A stretch of DNA of 64,000 bases from Salvator merianae (GCA_003586115.2 QVOM02000034.1:17963444-18027443), one strand, 5' to 3'; positions 15,905 to 28,290 are shown, counted from the first letter of the stretch. Notes: a model not told the origin generated them from the sequence alone. Translations and numbers: made by a program.

Positions 15905-15990
15905 CTCTCTACATATACATTTATATCCTGCCCTTCAACCAGAGGGCTTAGGATGGGTTATATAAAACATTAAAATAGCACGAAAAACAT
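15905..15990 (-). repeat. antisense tail of an interspersed repeat
   Basis: The plus strand reads ATTTATATCCTGCCCTTCAA and continues in a pattern that complements the common reptile LINE/SINE 3' tails (GGGCGGTATAAA-like). The fragment is short and the family uncertain. Similar short tails occur at about 33540 and 34525. Confidence 0.35.
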
Positions 15991-15999
15991 GGCTAGAAC

Positions 16000-18520
16000 A
16001 GTGAGAAGATAACCCCTACTCCATTCCCAGGACCATTGCTTGGTTTTGTTTAAATCTCATCCTATCATCTTCCTCACTTGAAAGGTTATTGTTGCCCAGG
16101 GAAACGCAGAATAGCTGTGAGTATTGAGTGCATATATTGGAAAATGGTATAACAAAGCTAGGACTTTATGCTCTTGATAATACAAATGTAAATGTCAAGC
16201 ACTATTGGTTTACTCACATTGCAAGGTTGGTAAGTCCAGGGTTGCTATACCATTATTGCTAAGAGAAGTGGGCCACTGAGAAGGAGTAGTATGTTACTCT
16301 CCTGGAGTGTAGTTCAGTATTATCCAGCTTCTAGGTGTGCTCAACTATTTGGAGGAGGAAATACAGAGTGGGCTGTTGAATATAGCAAGAATATGCGGCA
16401 AGGGATGATTAATTGATCTTACCCGTTTGGGAAAAAGAGGCAAGTAGCTGGAAAGAGGTTGTAGACCTTAACTGCAAACAAATAAATAGCAATGTCAGCT
16501 CCTGCATTGGGCAAGGCTGGGGGTCCACTAGCAGCTTGCCTTTGATTTTCTTAAACTGCACTTCCAGCAGTTCAACTAATGATATAGCACTGCAAATGTA
16601 AGATGTTAGTCACTGCATCTTCCCAATCCATTGCCGAAGCAGACAATGATATAAATGGGCATTTAAAAATCTAATTACTTTTCCACAAGGTGGGAGCAGA
16701 ATGATGGTGGCCATTTGATATGTGGTGAGTTAAAGTTGAAAAATTTAGAAAAACCAGCAACAAAAGGTCTTTGAGATTTCATCAGACCTCTTCAAGAGAT
16801 TTTGTCACATGGTTTCACAAACAAGTTCTGTCTCCACAGCCTGAATCTGGAAAAATTACTGGTTAAATGAATGAATGAACAGAATTTATTGATTAGTCAA
16901 TTGAATGCATCAGCAACCATAAGAAAAAGCAAGACAAAATGGATAAAAACAATAAAATAAGTTAAACCATGCTAAGAGGATCGGCCTACGTCATTTGAAT
17001 TCATCCCACCTACAGTGAAAGCCTCTCTGGTCTATATGGAAATGTCTTAATCAAACAACCTTGACAAAAATAGGGAGAAAAAGAAACAAAAACTACTGAT
17101 TTGGTGCATTTTGGCATAACCATTATGCACAATTTGTAAATGTAGTACTTCGTTTTTATATCCCTTTTTCCAAACTATCTTTGAAGGGATCTATAACCTT
17201 GCCTTCAAAATACTGCAGAAAACAGCTACAGCAAAAGCACATGTATGCACAAAATCCATACATTCTGGGCTTCACTTCACTGCCATGGCACAAAAGTATG
17301 AATCTACAGATTTAACAGGAATTCCTTTAAAACTTGTCACATGACAAAGACTGTACATATCAGCTGAACTGGAAAATATAAACAATCTGGGTGTTCATTG
17401 ATTTCCCATGGTGCAAAAGCAGTCATATGACACAAGTCCTCATAAATGCCCTGGATACAACTTATTTTTATCTAGAGGAACCAATAAATTACAAATTACA
17501 CCAGAGAGAAAACTGAAACAATGGCACAGGGCGCATATCCACTGAATTTATGTGATTTTTTTACACGGGATGTTCCTGAATTATCAACGCATGAAACAGA
17601 AAACTCTAAGAATCATGGGTATTTTTTTTATGAGACCTCTGTTATCCAAACCATATACCTTGACTACAAATTCACCTGAATTTTGTGTTTTCTCAGGGAT
17701 TCCCAGAAAACCGATGTTAAGTCATAAATCACATTATGTCCACAGACTAAATCATATAAATCACAGATTCATTATTTTATGACAAGTCAAGATACAAAAA
17801 CAAACAAACAAAAAGAGTCATCCTCTATGCTCTTAGGGTCCAGAGAAACAATTATGATCTATAATTTGATAGGTTATCCTTGAAGCAACTATCAATAGGA
17901 ACCTGGATTATACCTTCTTCCTAAAAACAAACACAGCATACGCTTAGACTACACTATTGCTTTTGCAAAATTAAAATCCGAAATGTACCCAAATGAGGGC
18001 ATCAGAATCAGGGTTGTTTTAAGTTTTGAATCTCATTTGACATATATCTCAACTATCTTGATATCACATCACTTCTTGATGAGATTTGCTTTATAACTTG
18101 TAGTTACAAAATAGTTTAGTGTTGGCCCAGGGCCACATGCTCACGTCTTTAACAGGTATGAAGTGGTCAGAAATTCAACCGGTTAGGTACTTTTTAATAT
18201 GAAGATACAATTGAAATTCATCCACTGAATTGAAAATACAAAATTCATTCACTGACATTTAACCTGTCAGATTTGTTATTGACTTTGGAGCTGCACTCCA
18301 CTCCATACAGGATACAAATTTGTATATGATGCAAAGTGAGTGCATTTTTTTCCTTTTTTTCTCATGGGGTGGGTGGGGTGCTTCAGTAAAATGCACAGAA
18401 TCCAAAATATCCTTTTGTCACCTGTGAAGCATGTACTAAAGATATGCTAGCTTGAGATTTAAGAAAATATTTTGCAAAAACCATCTTTTGTGGCCCCTGC
18501 TAGCTTTCTTCAGCTAGGTG
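16000..18520. other. intergenic DNA without recognised genes
   Basis: AT-rich. A stretch at about 16860-17080 has the look of an old retroelement tail, but I cannot name it. A guanine-rich run lies at 18365-18378. No coding or RNA gene is supported. Confidence 0.45.
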
Positions 18521-18525
18521 GTGTT

Positions 18526-18590
18526 GCTAGTGTTACAGTGTCATTACAACTTGTGGTGAGGCTAGTGTTAAAGTGTCATTACAACTTTTT
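18526..18590 (+). repeat. 35-bp tandem duplication
   Basis: GCTAGTGTTACAGTGTCATT at 18526 recurs at 18561 with one change (ACAG to AAAG), followed in both copies by ACAACTT. The period is 35 bases and there are two copies. Confidence 0.85.
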
Positions 18591-18599
18591 GCCTGCCTA

Positions 18600-20195
18600 C
18601 ATGCTATTGGGCCATAATGAGCAGCAGTTACACCACTTTGGAGTGCAAAGGATCATGTTGTGACAAGGTGTAGACCCAGCCACAGAAGCCACAGCAAGGT
18701 TAACTCACTTTTTACATCATTCACACTTCCCAAAACATGCAGTGTTGTACCAAAGCATTGTGGAAAAATTAAATGGTGGCTCCTGCTGAACATGGTGCTG
18801 GGCCTATACAGGGACATGACTGCAGAAAAAAATAATCTATTCTCTGGCTTCTATTGACTATTTAGGCTATTGGAAGGGGCAGGCTCCCTTCCTTCCTGAA
18901 TATTATGTTCCATACTGTAGCCATTTCCCCCAATTTCAAAATTCCACTCTATGATCTATTTCTTGACTGAATGATGAAATGCTTCAATACTGAAATATTT
19001 CAAAAACTGAATAGTTGGTTTTTATATAGCTAGAATTAAAAGAGAAATCACAAATATAATTGATAATAATGCTCGGCAGTGCAGCATGGTTGATGCTTTG
19101 CAAGACAAATATGCCTAATGAATGTTGCCAGTGGCTCTACTGCAGGATACTTCGAATTTTACCACCATCACATGGCAAAAGGTTGATTTGTATTATTGCA
19201 TGAACAACACAATTATGTAAGTTGAAAGTTGTGCTATCCTGCACAGGCAATATATAGTAAGTGCTTACTCTTAATAAGTGATTGCAATAGCAATAGCCAT
19301 AGTATATTTGGTAGCTTTAGTGAGTAGCCACTAATACAGGTTCCTACATTTGTCATTACAACTGAACAACTTCTATGCTTTAAAATATTAAATTGTCCTC
19401 AACATGACTTCTCCGAGAGTCTTTGGTCTCTAATTCAGTATTCACAATATGATTTCTGTATCTAATAAGTTTCATTGTTAAAGTAATTGCCCAAGGGAAC
19501 TCACAACACTTTACTGCACTAAATATAATTGTGTGTTGCCACTGTCAGTCCAGAACATTTTGCTGCCTGAGGCAGAAGGCAAGATGGTACATCCTTCCCA
19601 TTCCATGTACAGAAACTAACTAGATTGACAGGTAAATCTTTCTTCAGTTCTGGGACGAGGAGAGCACTTTCCACTACATCTGAGGCAGCAGGCTGAGGCC
19701 GCATTCACATGGAGTGAAAGAAGAGAAAAAACACATCTCTGAGATGACTCAGAGATGACTGGCAGGTGGAACTGCTCCACACACTAGTCTGCCTCTCCCC
19801 CCATGACCATTTGAGGCTAGAAAAGGTAGATTAGAGATGGGATGAGAATACAAGGGCTACACACTATCATCTTAGAGGTGATTCTGAGCCCTTTTCTTTA
19901 GCTAAGAGTAAATTTATGGCTCATATAGCATTCAGCGGTTTGGCCTGCATTAGAGAATGGCAAGTTGATCCACTGGGCAGCTACAAGTACTGCCTCTCAG
20001 GCGCTATCTACAGTGGCTCTTTGAAGAAGTTCATACCATTTTTGTGGCATATTATATATATCTCTGATATGCACATGTACTGCCTGACTCATAGCAAAGG
20101 GTGTGGTAACATGTTTCTCCACCAATGTGCCACTGAAAAAGTTATCACTGATCCAAAGACCTTGTGTAGAGAAGTGCCTGAGGTGGTTGTCTCAG
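18600..20195. other. intergenic DNA without recognised genes
   Basis: No domain, RNA gene or named repeat. The block at about 18600-18880 is less AT-rich than its surroundings and has an open frame without any recognisable motif. Confidence 0.4.
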
Positions 20196-20196
20196 T

Positions 20197-20349
20197 CTAC
20201 CTAGCAGTGACTGAGCTGTTCAGAGTAGAATACCCTGTGCCATATTAGCCAAAGCTATACAGAGGGAAGCACCTACCTAGCAGTGGTGCTTCCCTCTATA
20301 TAGATTTGGCTAATGTGGCACAGGTTATTCTACTCTGAAACAGCTCAGT
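20197..20349. repeat. long foldback (inverted repeat) with direct-repeat junctions
   Basis: The left arm, 20210-20273, pairs with the right arm, 20285-20349, over about 64 bases with four mismatches and one single-base gap. The loop is 11 bases. The loop sequence TACCTAGCAGT also occurs directly before the left arm (20198-20208), so each arm is preceded by the same short direct repeat. It may be a palindromic MITE or the product of a replication template switch. As RNA it would form a long stem. Confidence 0.85.
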
Positions 20350-21300
20350 TTCTCCCAATGCAGTCATCTATTTAAAATTAACATTTTTACAAGTTCCCCC
20401 CAATGGTCCTAGTCCAGCACTCTGAATTAACATAAAACAATTCTACTCTGCCATCCACATGAAATTTACTTTTACATTTCCTGTTCTTCAGTCGAAGCAC
20501 ATTCAACTTTTTGGCTGTTTTTCACAAAAACATTTTTCAGACCTATCATCACTCTACTCCAACATGCTCTAATTTGACAACCCATTTCTTTTAAGTGTGG
20601 GCTAGAAAACTGTGTATGGTTCTCCAGACACAGAATGGAAAAGAATGTTATTTTTCATGTTCTGGAGACTATCCACTTAAAGAATGTAGCCTCAAATTGC
20701 AATAGCTATGCTAGCAGTTAACTTATTATGATGCTTAAAGTATTACCAAGCAAGCAAGGCCTGGTTATATGTTGAACTTCAGCTCTCCTTAGTCCAACTC
20801 AGTCTGGCCAGTGGCAAAGATATGTTGAGAGAGAAAGCCAACAGCATCAAGACAGCCATAGTCTGGTTAGCCAGGGCAGATCTTTCTTACATTTACAAAA
20901 GTAAAGCCAGGTTTCCCCACCCTGTATTTTTCTCTCTGTGTATCAAGTATTTGGTAGCACATGAAAAAGAAAGACTGACCTGTCCAACCAAAATGCCATT
21001 TTCCTACTATGAATTGATGCAAATTGTGGTATGACACACCTGCTTATGGTGTTGAATTTCATTTACCCTGGCTCTATGCACAGTGCCAAGTACTGAACAC
21101 CATTACATTAGCAGCACAGATGTAAAGAAAGGGCAGTGAGAGATGTATGATCACCCTAATGGTACACAAAGCAGAAGAATCTGCTGCATGAACAAGCCAT
21201 CTTCAGGCTATGATAGATCAGGGCCAATGCCCAGCTTTTCCATGCTCTGCTGCTCACATTCTCACATGCACTAGGGCAAAGCTTGTGATCCTCAACTTAA
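20350..21300. other. intergenic DNA upstream of the CpG island
   Basis: No coding or repeat feature that I can name. Base composition changes sharply to GC-rich after about 21300. Confidence 0.5.
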
Positions 21301-21849
21301 GGGCACGAGGCGTCCTCATGTTGGCTCAGGTGAAACTAGAATCACGTGGGCCCCTCACCAGAGAGTCACGTGGGCGCAGGCTCAATCCTCCTGGCTTCTC
21401 GCCTTCCTCCCCCATCCCCTGGTTTGTGACCCCCTTCCCCTCCTCCCCTCAGGAAAGGATGTAGTGCCGGCTGAATGCGGCGGAGGGATAAGCGGGCGGC
21501 GCCTCGTTCCTCGCGCTCTCTCCCTGGACCCAGCCGCAGGGCGCGGCGCCTCCTAGCGGAGCCGGGGTAGATCCCGCCGCCAGCTCCCTCTCGCGAGAAT
21601 CCCCCCATTCTGACGGGGTTATGTAACCCGCTCCCCCTCCACCTTCTTTTAAAGGGGCCATTTCCTGTCACGCCAGGAGGGGAGGTGCAACCGAAAAATA
21701 AGTCATATTATTGGGGTGCCACTACCCCATCCCCCTCAGTTCCCCCCACACCCATAGGGGGGCCGCATCCCCCTCCTCTCTGGCCGGACAATGAGTCCCA
21801 TATGCTAATGAGAGCTCCGCGTCACTTCCGCTCTTTCTCGGCCGCCATC

Positions 21850-22239
21850 TTGGCCAGGGCAGGTTCTGGGCAGCAGGGACCCGGCTGTATTGTCTGCAGG
21901 GCGCCTAGGGAGCCCCCCCTCCCTTTCTCCGCGGCCCGGAGCCCGACGCCCCTCGCCGCGCTGACCGAGACCTGCGGAGCCGCCGCCGCCGCCGCCCCCT
22001 CAGCCCGGCGCAGGCCAAGCCCCCGCCCTGCCCCCCTCGCAGCCTGGCCCCCCCTCCCGCCATCCAGCCCCCTTTGTCTCCCCCGCAGCCGGCTCCGCGC
22101 CCCGCGCCCGCCCAGCCGCCAGCCGGGAGCCGCCGGGAGCAGCAGCAGCGCCGCCGCCGCCGCCGCCGCCGCCGGGGGAGGGAGCGCCCGCCTGCCCGCC
22201 CGCTGCTGAGGGGGAGGAGGGAGCGCGAGAGCCAGCCAG
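21850..22239 (+). other. ADNP: probable ADNP non-coding exon 1 (5' UTR)
   Basis: ADNP encodes a zinc-finger and homeodomain chromatin protein (a ChAHP complex member with CHD4 and HP1). In mammals its first exons are untranslated. Here the GC-rich leader ends at a strong donor, GCCAGCCAG followed by GTAGGT at 22240. The start is set loosely just after the YY1 site, since no transcription start can be read from sequence. AGC repeats (22138-22149) run into eight GCC units (22150-22173), and a shorter GCC run lies at about 21977-21996. The ADNP protein start is not in the window, so the identity rests on synteny. Confidence 0.55.
22138..22173 (+). repeat. (AGC)4(GCC)8 trinucleotide repeat in the leader
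   Basis: Pure AGC units adjoin pure GCC units inside the presumed 5' UTR. CGG/GCC tracts in leader exons tend to vary in length and can affect transcription or translation. Confidence 0.9.
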
Positions 22240-22701
22240 GTAGGTGCCTGAGCGCGCGCGGGAGCCCCGCGCAACCTTCTGTTTCTCTCTCCCTCCCTGC
22301 TGCCTGCCGCCTTCAGCTGCTTCTTTCTCCGTTTGCTCCTCCTTCCCCAGTGCAGCCGGGCCCGTTCTCATCCATGCTGCTGCTGAGAAGGAAACATTCG
22401 CTTTTTCCCTCCTCTCTCTAGCGGGAGGGCGGCGAGAAGAAAGTACCGGCTGCCTCGTCCCGGCCCTTTTCCCTTCACTGCCTTCCTGCGTCGCTCGAAG
22501 TCTTAGCTGGTTCTTCGTTGCATCTTCTTTTTCCTTCCCGATGAGCCTTGCAGGGAGGTGGTGGCACATGGATGTTGAGTCCGCTAATGTGGCTGTGATT
22601 GCACGAACCCCATCGTGGAAGGAGGAGAAGGAGGATGGCGAATGAAGCCGCCTTCTCTCCGGCATGTTTAGGGATCGGTCTTCTCTTCCAGCATGTGCGC
22701 T

Positions 22702-22720
22702 GGGTGGGGGTGGGGTGGGG
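22702..22720 (+). promoter_or_regulatory. possible G-quadruplex downstream of exon 1
   Basis: Four guanine runs (3, 5, 4 and 4 G) are separated by single T residues. This is a strong quadruplex pattern on the non-template strand of the presumed ADNP unit, about 460 bases into intron 1. Confidence 0.6.
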
Positions 22721-22759
22721 AGAGACGTAGGAAGCAAGGAAACCCCCCTTAATGACTGC

Positions 22760-25700
22760 AGAGTTGGCGTTGGAAATTTAGAACAGGCTGCGGTACAATG
22801 AATGGAGGACAGCCGCCTCCTTTGCGACCCTCCTCCCTTTCCCTAATTAGAGGTGTCGGGTGTGCTGGAAAAGGCGGGATTCGTGGCTGAACAAGAGTAG
22901 TAGCAGTAGCTGTAGGAGAGTAAACAGGCACCCATCCACCCCCGCAACTCTTGTTACTGCATCCATTCTGGTCAGTAGTCCCTCTAACCTATTTCTCAGA
23001 CAAAGAAGAGAGGAAGAAGGTTGGGTTCTGTTTCTGCCGCTGGGGAACATACACTTTCCCCCATGGCAAACCTTTCTGTTCCTTTTAGGCTTGGTTATTT
23101 AGGTGTCTTCTCCACGACCATCACAACCACCACGTAGTTTAGTTTTACTTATGCAGGTATGTGTAATGAGCGTGTGGCTTTATGTTAAAATTACCGTTGC
23201 TTGGGTTTATGGTCCTCGAAGAAAAAAAATATACCAGCCCCCACCCAAAATGCACTGCAGCCAAGTCGGTAGAATGGAGAAATGAGCGTTCAAGTCGGAA
23301 GGGGGCGCATTCTTTACACTGGGTAAGGCTGCTGCAGAGGGGGGGAAGGGCCCCAGATGCACGGAATGGAGTTGCCACACAGCGCCTTCTATAGGCCTGG
23401 GAAAATGGGCCTATCATTGCAGGCTCAGTTGCTCTTAGGAGCTGACAGCAGCACAGGCAAGAGGTTTAGTGAGCAGCGCATGGTTTGAAGAATTTGAACA
23501 CTTCATCCGGTCTCTTGGAAATTAGTAACTAGGAACATTTCCCTGGTGTGGTACCTTCAATCTTTGTCATTTGTGATGCACCTTGCCTAGCTGAAGATTT
23601 TGCTAAACTCTGAAGAGTTTGAGCTTCATGTGCCACTTAAGCTGTCTGATAGTTCTGAAGTTGATGAGCAGAGAAGTGATTAAAGTGAAGAACAGTAGCA
23701 AGAGAGGACAGTTCAGTAAGGATGCTTATCTCTTTTCTGTATTTGACCATGAAACTTGGCAATGACTAAAGGAACTGCGCATAAACTATTTCTTATTGGG
23801 AATACCACCTAGCATACTTGTATAGCTGTTGCTTGCTGAAATTCATGACAATATAAAGTATTATTAGGAGCTTCTAATAATGCAGTTCTTTTTCTGCAGG
23901 GATTCTTCCATAGATGGTAGTTTATTGTGACTGAATTATTTGAGACAGACTTGAGTTCTGAACAAAACACAAATCTAAAACAGTTCTTACAGGATCATCT
24001 TGTAATGTCTGCCCATTTGATTCTCAAAATTCCAGCATTTAGTACAGGGGAGCTAGTAGATAAAAACAAATGCCCCATGTGAGTTATGATGTGACCTATA
24101 TTTATATGAAAATATAGAAATTTGATATGATGGAATTAATGTTGTTATAAAAGTACTTAAATTCAGTTTCTTGTCTCAGGATCCTAAACATTACTTCCTT
24201 CAACTGGACAAAAATAAAAAAGGAAAACCACGGAGAACTCACTTTGTTGGATAATTCCTTTATCTGCCCACATTATGTATTCTTCCATGCTGTTTTGATA
24301 GAAAGTACATACAGCTGACTAGCAGCCAATGAACACTATTTTTTGCAGTGTTAATGAAGCTGGAGTATCCTAGAAAAATGAAAGAAGGTTGTTTCCAAGT
24401 AATGCTAGTTGAGATTGTCTCTTTGTAGTGCAGTTGTTTAAATTCATGACACTGTTTTCAATATATAGGAAATAAATGTGTCAGGAAAGAGATGCATTTT
24501 GACACAGTTAATGTAGTTTGCGTTGCATTTTAAAATGTTAAACCATCCATTAAACTTGAAACATTCTACAGGAATTCATTGAGTTTTATGAATTAGTATT
24601 AAATTTCCTGCCTTTTTATGGAGAACTGTTCTCTTTTCTTAGCTGTTGGATGGTTAGGAACTATTGGCTGTGGTAAACACATCAACTGCACAGTTTTACA
24701 TCTTTGCTTTTTACAGAGCTATTGGCAATTTATTGCTCTAGCCTGGTAAGCTCTGATAAGTTCTGAAAGACATTTTGAGGTTTAATACTTTAAACGAACA
24801 GGGGCAAATATAGTCCTTAGAATGTAGGGAGAGTGCATTTACCCATTTGAGACACACGTATGCCCAGGGGTCAGCAGGATGTATAAACCACCTCATAGAC
24901 TTATGTGTGCGCATATACATGACACACACATGCAGTGCAGCTGCAGGTTTTTTTCTTTCCCTCTGATTAACCAGTGACCTGATAGCAAAGTAATGTACAT
25001 TCTCACTACCTCTGTATTGATTATTACTGCTATGTGCTAATACAAAGCCTAATTTTGAATTGGATGGCCTTGTTATGATATGTAATAAAACAAAAACGTG
25101 GTGAAACAAATATTATAAAGCATGTTTTTGAAAGGGAACACAGTTATCATCTGTTAAATTACATGCAGTTAAACAGTAAAAATATAATGCAGTGCAAGTG
25201 CTGTCGTTCAGGAAGATACAAAGAAATTTCATCTGAGGAGAATTGTCAGTATTTGTTACAAAGAAGCCTTCTTGATTAAAACAGTTTTTTGGAAACACTT
25301 TGGTTGAAATAACAAACACATATTAATTATTTGCTTGTACTTTCATCCAAAGCACAAAGGTTCATAATTGCAAGAAAAAAGGTTGGGATCATGCTGCTAA
25401 TTTCTCTGAAAAAGCTTCTGCAAAAGTAAGCAAATGCTTCATTGACTTCGAGCAACAACAGTTAACTTGCAGTCAGAAGAACAGTGCATAGATCACCTCC
25501 TTGGTTGTTAATTATAATGGATAAGGAGATAAATCCCTACATTACTTGCCATTTAAAATGTTGAAATAGTTATAAATTTTCATATATCTCAATGATGTAT
25601 ATAGACGTTTTTATTGATGTGTAAGATATAAATTCTGTGCTTAGGCAAATTTGAAAAATACATGGAAGCTTATGCTATAATGTTACATTTTAAGATGCTT

Positions 25701-26300
25701 AAAATACATATTTACAAGAAGTTAACACAGTTGTTACTGAAATGTGAAAAAGATAGAATGACAGAGCAGTTCAGAAAAATATATGCAAATGAATATCTGG
25801 AGTAGAAGCAAAACATGGCATTGAGCTGGTGTCAGTTGGGGTAGGTTTAGGTACCACTTTATTCTAGTGAGGACAAAGACCAGAAGTCAGTATTGCAGGT
25901 TCAGTTTCTAGCATCTTCTCTTAAACAATGTGAAGTATGAAAGATGGGAGATGCCTCTTCTTGAGATCTTTGAGAGTTGCTGTCCATTGGCGCAGACAGT
26001 ACTGAGTGGATGAACCGTATGACTTGCATAAAGCAGCTTGTATTTTCCTCCTTACATGGGTTAAATTGTAAGTGGACATTTAATACCAAAGCAGAATTAG
26101 ACTGCAGCTCTGTGCACAGTTCTTTGCAAAACACAGTGGGACATAGTTCTAAGTTGTGCTACATTAACTTGTAGGGTTAAAAATAAGAGTATTAGACAGT
26201 TTTTTTCTGTAGCTGCAAACAGTGTCCATCCTATTCTACTAGTAACATAGCTGCGGTTTTATAAAAACTGTAGACAGGATCAGAAATTGGCAATATTGAT
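22760..26300 (+). other. presumed ADNP intron 1, proximal part
   Basis: GC content falls gradually from the CpG island to ordinary AT-rich sequence by about 23500. I see no coding exon and no repeat that I can name. Open frames near 22750-23420 overlap on both strands and are GC-driven. Confidence 0.5.
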
Positions 26301-26309
26301 GGTGTTTAT

Positions 26310-26489
26310 GGCCCTTTCTGCACTTGACCTTATTGTGGATTATATCCCAGAATAGGGACCTGCTATGCACATGCTAGTGCAAACCATGAAAGGTCTTGCC
26401 CAGGGTCTACCATAGTCTGCACTAGCATGCAGATGGCAGGTCCCTATTCTGAGATATAATCCACAATAAGGCCAAGTGCAGAAAGGGCC
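26310..26489. mobile_element. palindromic foldback element (MITE-like), 180 bp
   Basis: The two 72-base arms, 26310-26381 and 26418-26489, are about 92 percent complementary (six mismatches by eye), with a 36-base loop. The outer ends are GGCCCTTTCTGCACTT and its complement. Near-complete terminal inverted repeats and no coding capacity fit a miniature DNA transposon. I could not find a convincing target-site duplication, so the superfamily is open. Confidence 0.8.
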
Positions 26490-28290
26490 CTTGTTTTGTA
26501 TTTCTGTCCAGGCTCAGTGATAAGAAGCCCAAATATCCAAAATCTGGGGACTTTCATAAATGCTGCATGTGATTTACAGTGGTGCTGTTAGCCTCTGATA
26601 GATGTACCAGGTCAGATATGGTGTATCTATTTTTTTACCTGTATAATTCCTTGATGACATTTTGGATATTCAAGAGAATGTACTTGATGCCAAAAGAAGT
26701 TGCCACGTAGACTAAAGAAAAACTAAAACATATTTACAAGATTTCAATTCTGATATTTTAAATTTAATTTTTAAATCTTGATTTGGTATGTCTACACTTA
26801 TTTTTGTTTTGATACGAAAGCGTTTAAATTCTATGCTTACTTGCAACAAATCCCTGCTTTGGTTTGCGCATTAATGCTAATTAATAGTTGTCCAGGGATT
26901 ACCAACATAGTTCCTGAGGGCTGCTCTAGTGCCCACAGTGTTTTGAGCCCTTCCTCCCTGTAATAGCAGGACTACTGTATTTGGAATTTTCTGCCAACAA
27001 ATACTGATATAAAACTCTAATATGTTGGTAAATAAACCATAGCTTGTTTTCGTTATCTCTGGACGCAGAAGCACACAACAGCTTTGCTTGGCCATAGTGA
27101 GTTTAGAAGTTCCATCTCTCCAGAGCCGCAGAAAGGCAAGGCAAGAACAGCTGAAAGAGGTGAGCCATGGTTTGGTTTCCTCAACTGTGAGATGACTTGT
27201 TGGTTATAATAACTACATAGTTTTCCACTGTGTAGTGTTCATCTCTCAGTAGTGTTCTGTGCCACAATGAATGCATTTCATGTCTTAAAGTATTTTGTGT
27301 AATTCTAGTATGTGTCTCCCAAGAATCAATTCCTTTACTTCAGTGGCCTTTATTGTCACATTATTTGATGCTCCTGTGCTTGCCTTCTTGGGTTTTAGAT
27401 CTGCCTAGATCTCCTGTTTGTAATTCTCAGCCAGCTTAAGCTACAAAGTAAAGCACTGAGAAACAGGAAAGGGGGCCTATGCATGCCCTTACCAATTAGT
27501 TTTGCTGAGATAATAATGATTTCTTGTGAGTACAAGATAGTGGGCTTGAAACTATGAAGGTTGCACCATATTTTAAGAGGAGTGTCAGATGGTATTAAAG
27601 CTAATCGGATAGGGTGAATGTGAAGGAATATTTTCAGCTTTGTTTTGATCTGCTTCCTTTTGTCATCTTCTAATACTTTCGCTGTCCTGGTGTCTGTATT
27701 GATCTTAACCTGTTCTGTTTTAGCTTTTTGATTCTGATGTTAATATTCCTTTGTTAATCACTGCTAGATATAAGAACAGAAAACAGTTTTTATGTTAGCG
27801 GCAAATATCCATTTCTGAAAATGGCCACAGTTGTATACAACATGGAACATAGCACCCAGGACATATTCAGGAGGATTTAAATGTATAAGTGCCTGTCAGA
27901 TTTAGCCATTCAAACTGAGATTTGGAAATGGGAGCAAGTGATAGAGCTAAGTTCTTGTATCAGTTCTGCATGTGATACATCCTAGTTCCTACTTTCTGAA
28001 GCTACAGTTTCTCCATGATATCTGAGCCAGGTGTTATCTATGGTTTAAATAGCCCTTACAAATAAGACTTTCAGCTCAGAAGTGAGATTGGTTTAGACAT
28101 AGGAAGTAATATATAATCAAAGAAATAGCAGTTCTGGAAGTGGAGAAGAAGCAGTGTTTGAATTAATTGTTCCTTTTTCATCAGTTACTGTGTAAGGGAA
28201 GTCTGTTTCTAAATCATATTGGAATGTTATTACTTGATATTTCTAAGTCGAATCATCTAGTTGCTTTGAATTATATTGGGTATTATTGTA
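26490..28290 (+). other. presumed ADNP intron 1
   Basis: No gene or clear repeat. An exon-like segment at about 27070-27159 has an acceptor-like CGCAG and an AG/GTGAGC donor, but nothing else supports it. Confidence 0.4.

Larger units (their letters stand above)
21300..22680 (+). promoter_or_regulatory. ADNP: CpG-island promoter, probable ADNP promoter
   Basis: This is the only CpG-dense block in the window and is strongly GC-rich between about 21480 and 22260. Two CACGTG E-boxes lie at 21343-21348 and 21367-21372. An octamer-like ATGCTAAT lies at about 21803. An ETS-type ACTTCCG at 21824-21830 is followed by a YY1-type GCCGCCATCTTGG at 21841-21853. No TATA box is evident. This is the architecture of a broad housekeeping promoter. 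ADNP lies downstream of DPM1 in the same orientation in mammals and birds, which is why I assign it. The long open frames on both strands across this block are by-products of GC-richness. Confidence 0.75.

Noticed and set aside
21685..22737. Long open frames on both strands (up to 245 codons) in the CpG island
   Set aside because: They are Pro/Ala/Arg/Gly-rich, mirror one another across strands and lack domains. Stop codons are rare in GC-rich DNA, so these are by-products of composition.
27070..27159. Exon-like segment in intron 1
   Set aside because: The donor is good, but the acceptor is mediocre and there is no coding or positional support.
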